From NCBI RefSeq assembly GCF_015234275.1, contig NZ_JADGII010000023.1: 26,003 bases of DNA; one strand, 5' to 3'. Shown piece after piece: positions 23,650 to 26,003 of this stretch (positions are counted from its first letter, which is position 1; each line of letters starts with the position of its first letter). The notes beneath the pieces were generated by a model. The model made no database searches and was not told the DNA's origin. It was given only the letters and a program-made list of their open reading frames with translations. The position numbers and the translations under genes were made by a program. Origin of the DNA: Prosthecochloris ethylica. Lineage in GTDB: Bacteria; Bacteroidota; Chlorobiia; Chlorobiales; Chlorobiaceae.

Positions 23650-24535
23650 CGCCACGCAAATTGCCGAGAAACGACACCAGTGCATCGACGAACTCCCCGG
23701 GCTTCTCCTCCTGCGGCAGATGGGCACAATCCTCGATCACCTTCAGCCCGGCTCCGGGAAGCTCGTTGGCCAGCCTGATACTCTCCCGGGCGTTTACCGT
23801 AAGATCATGCTCGCCGGTGACCACCAGGGACGGAAGAGAAAGAGTCGCCAGCCGTTCATCGAGATGAAGATGATGGGTCTCGAGAAACAGCTCCCAGAAT
23901 CCACGTGACCAGTCCCCGACCATGAGGTCATTGCGGAACTCCGCGAGAGTCTCGTCATCCAGGCGTTCGGGCTTGTACCAGAACCCGCGGATATTGCGGT
24001 CGTACAGGCGTGTTATGAGAGCCTTCATCACGCGGGAAAAAACCGGGGAAAGAGCCTTCATGAACGGTTTGACCGCAGCGGGCACCTCGCTGGTGGCATA
24101 CCCGCTGTAGATCATCGGCCCGGCAAGCACCAGCCCCTGAACCTGGCGCGGATAGCGCAGGGCCGTCAAGAGGGCGAGTGTTCCACCTGTAGAATTACCC
24201 ACCAGGACAGCTTGTGTAAACCCCAGCTCTTTGAGCACACCGATCACAAGATCGCTTTGAGCTTCAGGAGAATACCGCGCCTCGTTGTGCTTCGACGGGA
24301 CAGGACGCGACGTCAGCCCGAAAGCCGGCCTGTCGAAAGCGATCACGGTTCCATGCTGTGACAGCGGCTCCATCACGTCCCGCCATGAGCGGATGCTGAG
24401 AAAGCTGCCGTGCAGCAGCATGATGACCGGTTCACCGCTGCCGGCAATTTTGTAATGAACACGAAAACCGTTACAGTCGAGAAACCGGCTGTCACTGTCG
24501 GATCGTCGTTGTACCTGCGACTCGAAACTCTCCAT
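23642..24535 (-). CDS. Alpha/beta hydrolase between cobT and cobS, 297 aa
   Basis: Alpha/beta-hydrolase fold with oxyanion-hole HGSFLS (from H42), nucleophile elbow GNSTGG (S115), acid D244 (TGEHDLTV) and catalytic H272 (DCAHLPQEEKP). A cap region lies around 145-225. No signal peptide. The substrate is unknown. The ATG at 24535 (4 nt after the cobT stop) is preferred; an upstream ATG at 24562 and the open frame to 24592 would overlap cobT. The ribosome binding site is poor for all choices, so the start is uncertain. Its position inside the cobT-cobS operon, overlapping cobS, means that it is co-expressed with cobalamin assembly; a role there is inference. Confidence 0.85.
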   Translation of the reverse strand: MESFESQVQRRSDSDSRFLDCNGFRVHYKIAGSGEPVIMLLHGSFLSIRSWRDVMEPLSQHGTVIAFDRPAFGLTSRPVPSKHNEARYSPEAQSDLVIGVLKELGFTQAVLVGNSTGGTLALLTALRYPRQVQGLVLAGPMIYSGYATSEVPAAVKPFMKALSPVFSRVMKALITRLYDRNIRGFWYKPERLDDETLAEFRNDLMVGDWSRGFWELFLETHHLHLDERLATLSLPSLVVTGEHDLTVNARESIRLANELPGAGLKVIEDCAHLPQEEKPGEFVDALVSFLGNLRGDV

Positions 24536-24539
24536 ACCT

Positions 24540-25601
24540 TCAGACTGATTTATCCGATACATTGGCAGAACTGAACGTCGCCATCTCGTCATACACCCTG
24601 ACAGACGCCTCGATCACCTGCATGGCCAGAGCCGCACCGGTCCCTTCACCGAGTCGCAGGTCGAGATCGAGAATCGGTCGGGCTCCAAGCCGGTTCATGA
24701 TCGTCTTGTGGCCCTGCTCCCGGGAAAGATGACTGAAAAAGAGATAATCGCTGACGCCGCACGACATTTTCAATGCCGCCACAGCCCCGGCAGAAGAAAT
24801 AAATCCATCAACGACCACCGGCAGACCTACTGACGCCGCACCGAGCACGAGACCGCAGATACCGGCAATCTCGAAACCTCCGAGAGCTGCAAGCTTTTCG
24901 AGAGGTGTCGAAAGCTGCCCGGCATTGACTTCGAGCGCCTGCTTGATCACGGAAATCTTGCGCCCGAGCGTCACATCGTCGATTCCTGTACCTCTGCCGG
25001 TAATCATCTCCACCGGAAGATCGAGTAACGAGGCATACAGTGCCGTAGCCGGTGTAGTGTTGGCAATACCCATTTCACCTGTCGCAAGGAGATCATACCC
25101 TTCGGCATGGGCCTCCCGGGCCAGCGCGACCCCGACCATGACCGCCTGCAGAGTTTCTTCCATGGTCATTGCCGGGCCCTTGGCCATATTCGCCGAACCC
25201 TTGCGGACCTTGTGCCGACGCAGAGCAGGATGTTCGTCGAAATCGTGGTTCACCCCCATGTCGACAACATCGAGATCGGCTCCCGCATGGGAAGCCAGCG
25301 CATTGATGGCTGCACCACCATGAAGCATATTGTAGACCATCTGCGGAGTCACCTCGGCAGGAAACGCCGACACCCCCTCGGCAGCCACGCCATGATCAGC
25401 AGCAAAACAGAATACCTTTTTTTTCTTCAGGACCGGATGGTCGGTCCCCCGGGCAAGAGCATACTTCATAACAATCTCCTCGAGCCTGCCAAGACTTCCC
25501 TTCGGCTTGGTCAGGTCATCGAGATGGGCCTGAACAGCCCCCGAAAGCGACATATCGACGCCTTTGATAGAAGAAAGCGTATTCTGAAACTGATCGATCA
25601 T
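24540..25601 (-). CDS. cobT: Nicotinate-nucleotide-dimethylbenzimidazole phosphoribosyltransferase, 353 aa
   Basis: Makes alpha-ribazole phosphate from nicotinate mononucleotide and the lower-ligand base for cobalamin. It shows DDLTKPKGSLGRLEE at the N terminus, FAADHGVAAEGVSAFP, VTPQMVYNMLHGGAAIN, ATGEMGIANTTPA, VVDGFISSAGA and the catalytic Glu E319 in LRLGEGTGAA (E317 in the Salmonella enzyme). The length is standard. The ATG has no strong Shine-Dalgarno. First gene of cobT-hydrolase-cobS. I see no cobalamin riboswitch in the 130 nt upstream before the repeat mosaic begins. Confidence 0.96.
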   Translation of the reverse strand: MIDQFQNTLSSIKGVDMSLSGAVQAHLDDLTKPKGSLGRLEEIVMKYALARGTDHPVLKKKKVFCFAADHGVAAEGVSAFPAEVTPQMVYNMLHGGAAINALASHAGADLDVVDMGVNHDFDEHPALRRHKVRKGSANMAKGPAMTMEETLQAVMVGVALAREAHAEGYDLLATGEMGIANTTPATALYASLLDLPVEMITGRGTGIDDVTLGRKISVIKQALEVNAGQLSTPLEKLAALGGFEIAGICGLVLGAASVGLPVVVDGFISSAGAVAALKMSCGVSDYLFFSHLSREQGHKTIMNRLGARPILDLDLRLGEGTGAALAMQVIEASVRVYDEMATFSSANVSDKSV

Positions 25602-25640
25602 TGGGTATTGTTGATTTGTTTTAAATCGTGAATCGTCAGG

Positions 25641-25670
25641 AAACTATCTCCATCACACAGATAAAGTCAA
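25641..25670 (-). promoter_or_regulatory. Possible cobT promoter
   Basis: Minus strand: TTGACT (25665-25670), 18-bp spacer, TAGTTT (25641-25646), about 40 nt before the cobT ATG. The -35 box is good, the -10 box is weak. Confidence 0.3.
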
Positions 25671-25727
25671 GAGCCCATTCATTTATTTTTTCGTATTTCC
25701 CCGACCTTCCGCTGTCTCCCGTCTCCC

Positions 25728-25746
25728 GGGTCAGCGCCGCTGACCC
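25728..25746. repeat. Hairpin A, copy 3
   Basis: Identical to the hairpin at 42-60, with the same CTACGAAAGACAAGGC flank. Confidence 0.9.
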
Positions 25747-25797
25747 CTACGAAAGACAAGGCACATATTCGCGAATGGTGACCGGTGAATGGTGTAG

Positions 25798-25816
25798 GGG
25801 CGAGCGGCGCTCGCCC
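25798..25816. repeat. Hairpin B, copy 2
   Basis: Identical to the hairpin at 133-151, preceded by GTAG. A pyrimidine-rich CGCTTTTTCTC follows on the plus strand, so weak termination of plus-strand transcripts is conceivable, but no gene reads into it. Confidence 0.9.
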
Positions 25817-25852
25817 GCTTTTTCTCGTCACTCGTCACTAAGAACTTGTCAC

Positions 25853-25913
25853 TGCGCCAAAGGCGCACCCTGTCTCTCGCCTCTTGTCTCTTTTCTCTCC
25901 GCGCCGCAGGCGC
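25853..25913. repeat. GC hairpins flanking a short pyrimidine 7-mer array
   Basis: TGCGCC-aaa-GGCGCA (25853-25867), then TGTCTCTCGCCTCTTGTCTC-type units, then GCGCC-gca-GGCGC (25901-25913). It has the architecture of 395-492 but about half the number of 7-mer units. Confidence 0.8.
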
Positions 25914-25953
25914 TCCGGTCTCCGGTCTCCGGCCTCCGGTCATCCGGTCTCCC
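25914..25953. repeat. TCCGGTC short tandem repeat
   Basis: Degenerate tandem units of TCCGGTC / TCCGGCC, broken once by CA, leading into the last hairpin A copy. No counterpart is seen in the left mosaic. Confidence 0.75.
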
Positions 25954-25972
25954 GGGTCAGCGCCGCTGACCC
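25954..25972. repeat. Hairpin A, copy 4
   Basis: Identical to the hairpin at 42-60. The flank is CTACAAAAGAC, one base different from the other copies. The element runs to the end of the window. Confidence 0.9.
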
Positions 25973-26003
25973 CTACAAAAGACAAGGCACATATTCGTGA
26001 ATG

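Larger units (their letters stand above)
25721..26003. repeat. Gene-free mosaic of short intergenic repeats (right)
   Basis: From 25602 to the window end there is no credible gene: 25602-25720 is the cobT upstream region, and the rest repeats the vocabulary of 1-492. In order: hairpin A (25728-25746) with CTACGAAAGACAAGGCACATATTCG, an inverted ATTCACC-type phrase (about 25771-25795), hairpin B (25798-25816), GTCACT units, a GC-hairpin/pyrimidine array (25853-25913), TCCGGTC units and hairpin A again (25954-25972). The last 50 bp repeat 25728-25777 with an offset of 226 bp. An open frame at 25628-25969 crosses the hairpins and looks non-coding. Confidence 0.85.

Noticed and set aside
25602..25720. 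Cobalamin riboswitch upstream of cobT
   Set aside because: The leader before the repeats is short (about 120 nt) and I see no B12-box-like core or matching helices. A covariance-model search would decide.
25628..25969. Plus-strand ORF in the right repeats
   Set aside because: It consists of repeat phrases in one frame and has no protein-like pattern.

Overview
The window looks like a chromosomal segment of a green sulfur bacterium (Chlorobi). The best single indicator is a BciA-type 8-vinyl reductase of (bacterio)chlorophyll synthesis on the minus strand at 10032-11042. The rest is consistent with that but less specific: late cobalamin genes, a DUF134/UPF0251 regulator, a class I photolyase and a PolX/PHP polymerase. 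I see no phage, transposase, integrase, CRISPR, tRNA or rRNA. Genus cannot be fixed from what is visible.

Layout. 1-525 is a gene-free mosaic of short repeats: 19-nt perfect hairpins, a 90-bp direct repeat and a 7-mer pyrimidine tandem repeat. 526-3645 (minus) encodes an ABC ATPase and its FtsX-type permease. Divergent from it, 3767-8597 (plus) is a tightly packed run of membrane PAS histidine kinase, single-domain response regulator and DNA photolyase. A small unrecognised helical protein (minus) and a DUF218 membrane-anchored protein (plus) follow. 10032-14011 (minus) is a run of polX, a Cys-rich ATC-hydrolase-like protein, a DUF1847 Cys-rich protein and bciA. 14173-16753 (plus) holds an NlpE-like lipoprotein, a MerA-like flavin disulfide reductase and a membrane-anchored SET-domain protein.

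16750-21165 is a long, closely spaced minus-strand run starting from a DUF134 regulator: WG-repeat lipoprotein, small membrane protein, iron-type alcohol dehydrogenase, small lipoprotein, UPF0158-like protein and two miniature ferritin-like proteins. Next, osmC and a TDT/SLAC1-family permease form a minus-strand pair ending in a clear intrinsic terminator. Finally cobT, an alpha/beta hydrolase and cobS form a coupled minus-strand operon, and the window ends (25602-26003) in the same repeat vocabulary with which it begins.

The most interesting non-coding signals are two. First, the DUF134 gene and osmC have near-identical promoters: -35, a 16-bp spacer containing the palindrome GCATATGC, and a consensus TATAAT. 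This suggests a shared operator, with the DUF134 protein a candidate regulator; its own transcript is predicted to be almost leaderless. Second, the hairpins in the two repeat mosaics are two variants of one element whose arms differ by compensatory double substitutions, which implies selection on the folded or palindromic form. Function assignments rest on motif recognition by eye and were not checked by database search.
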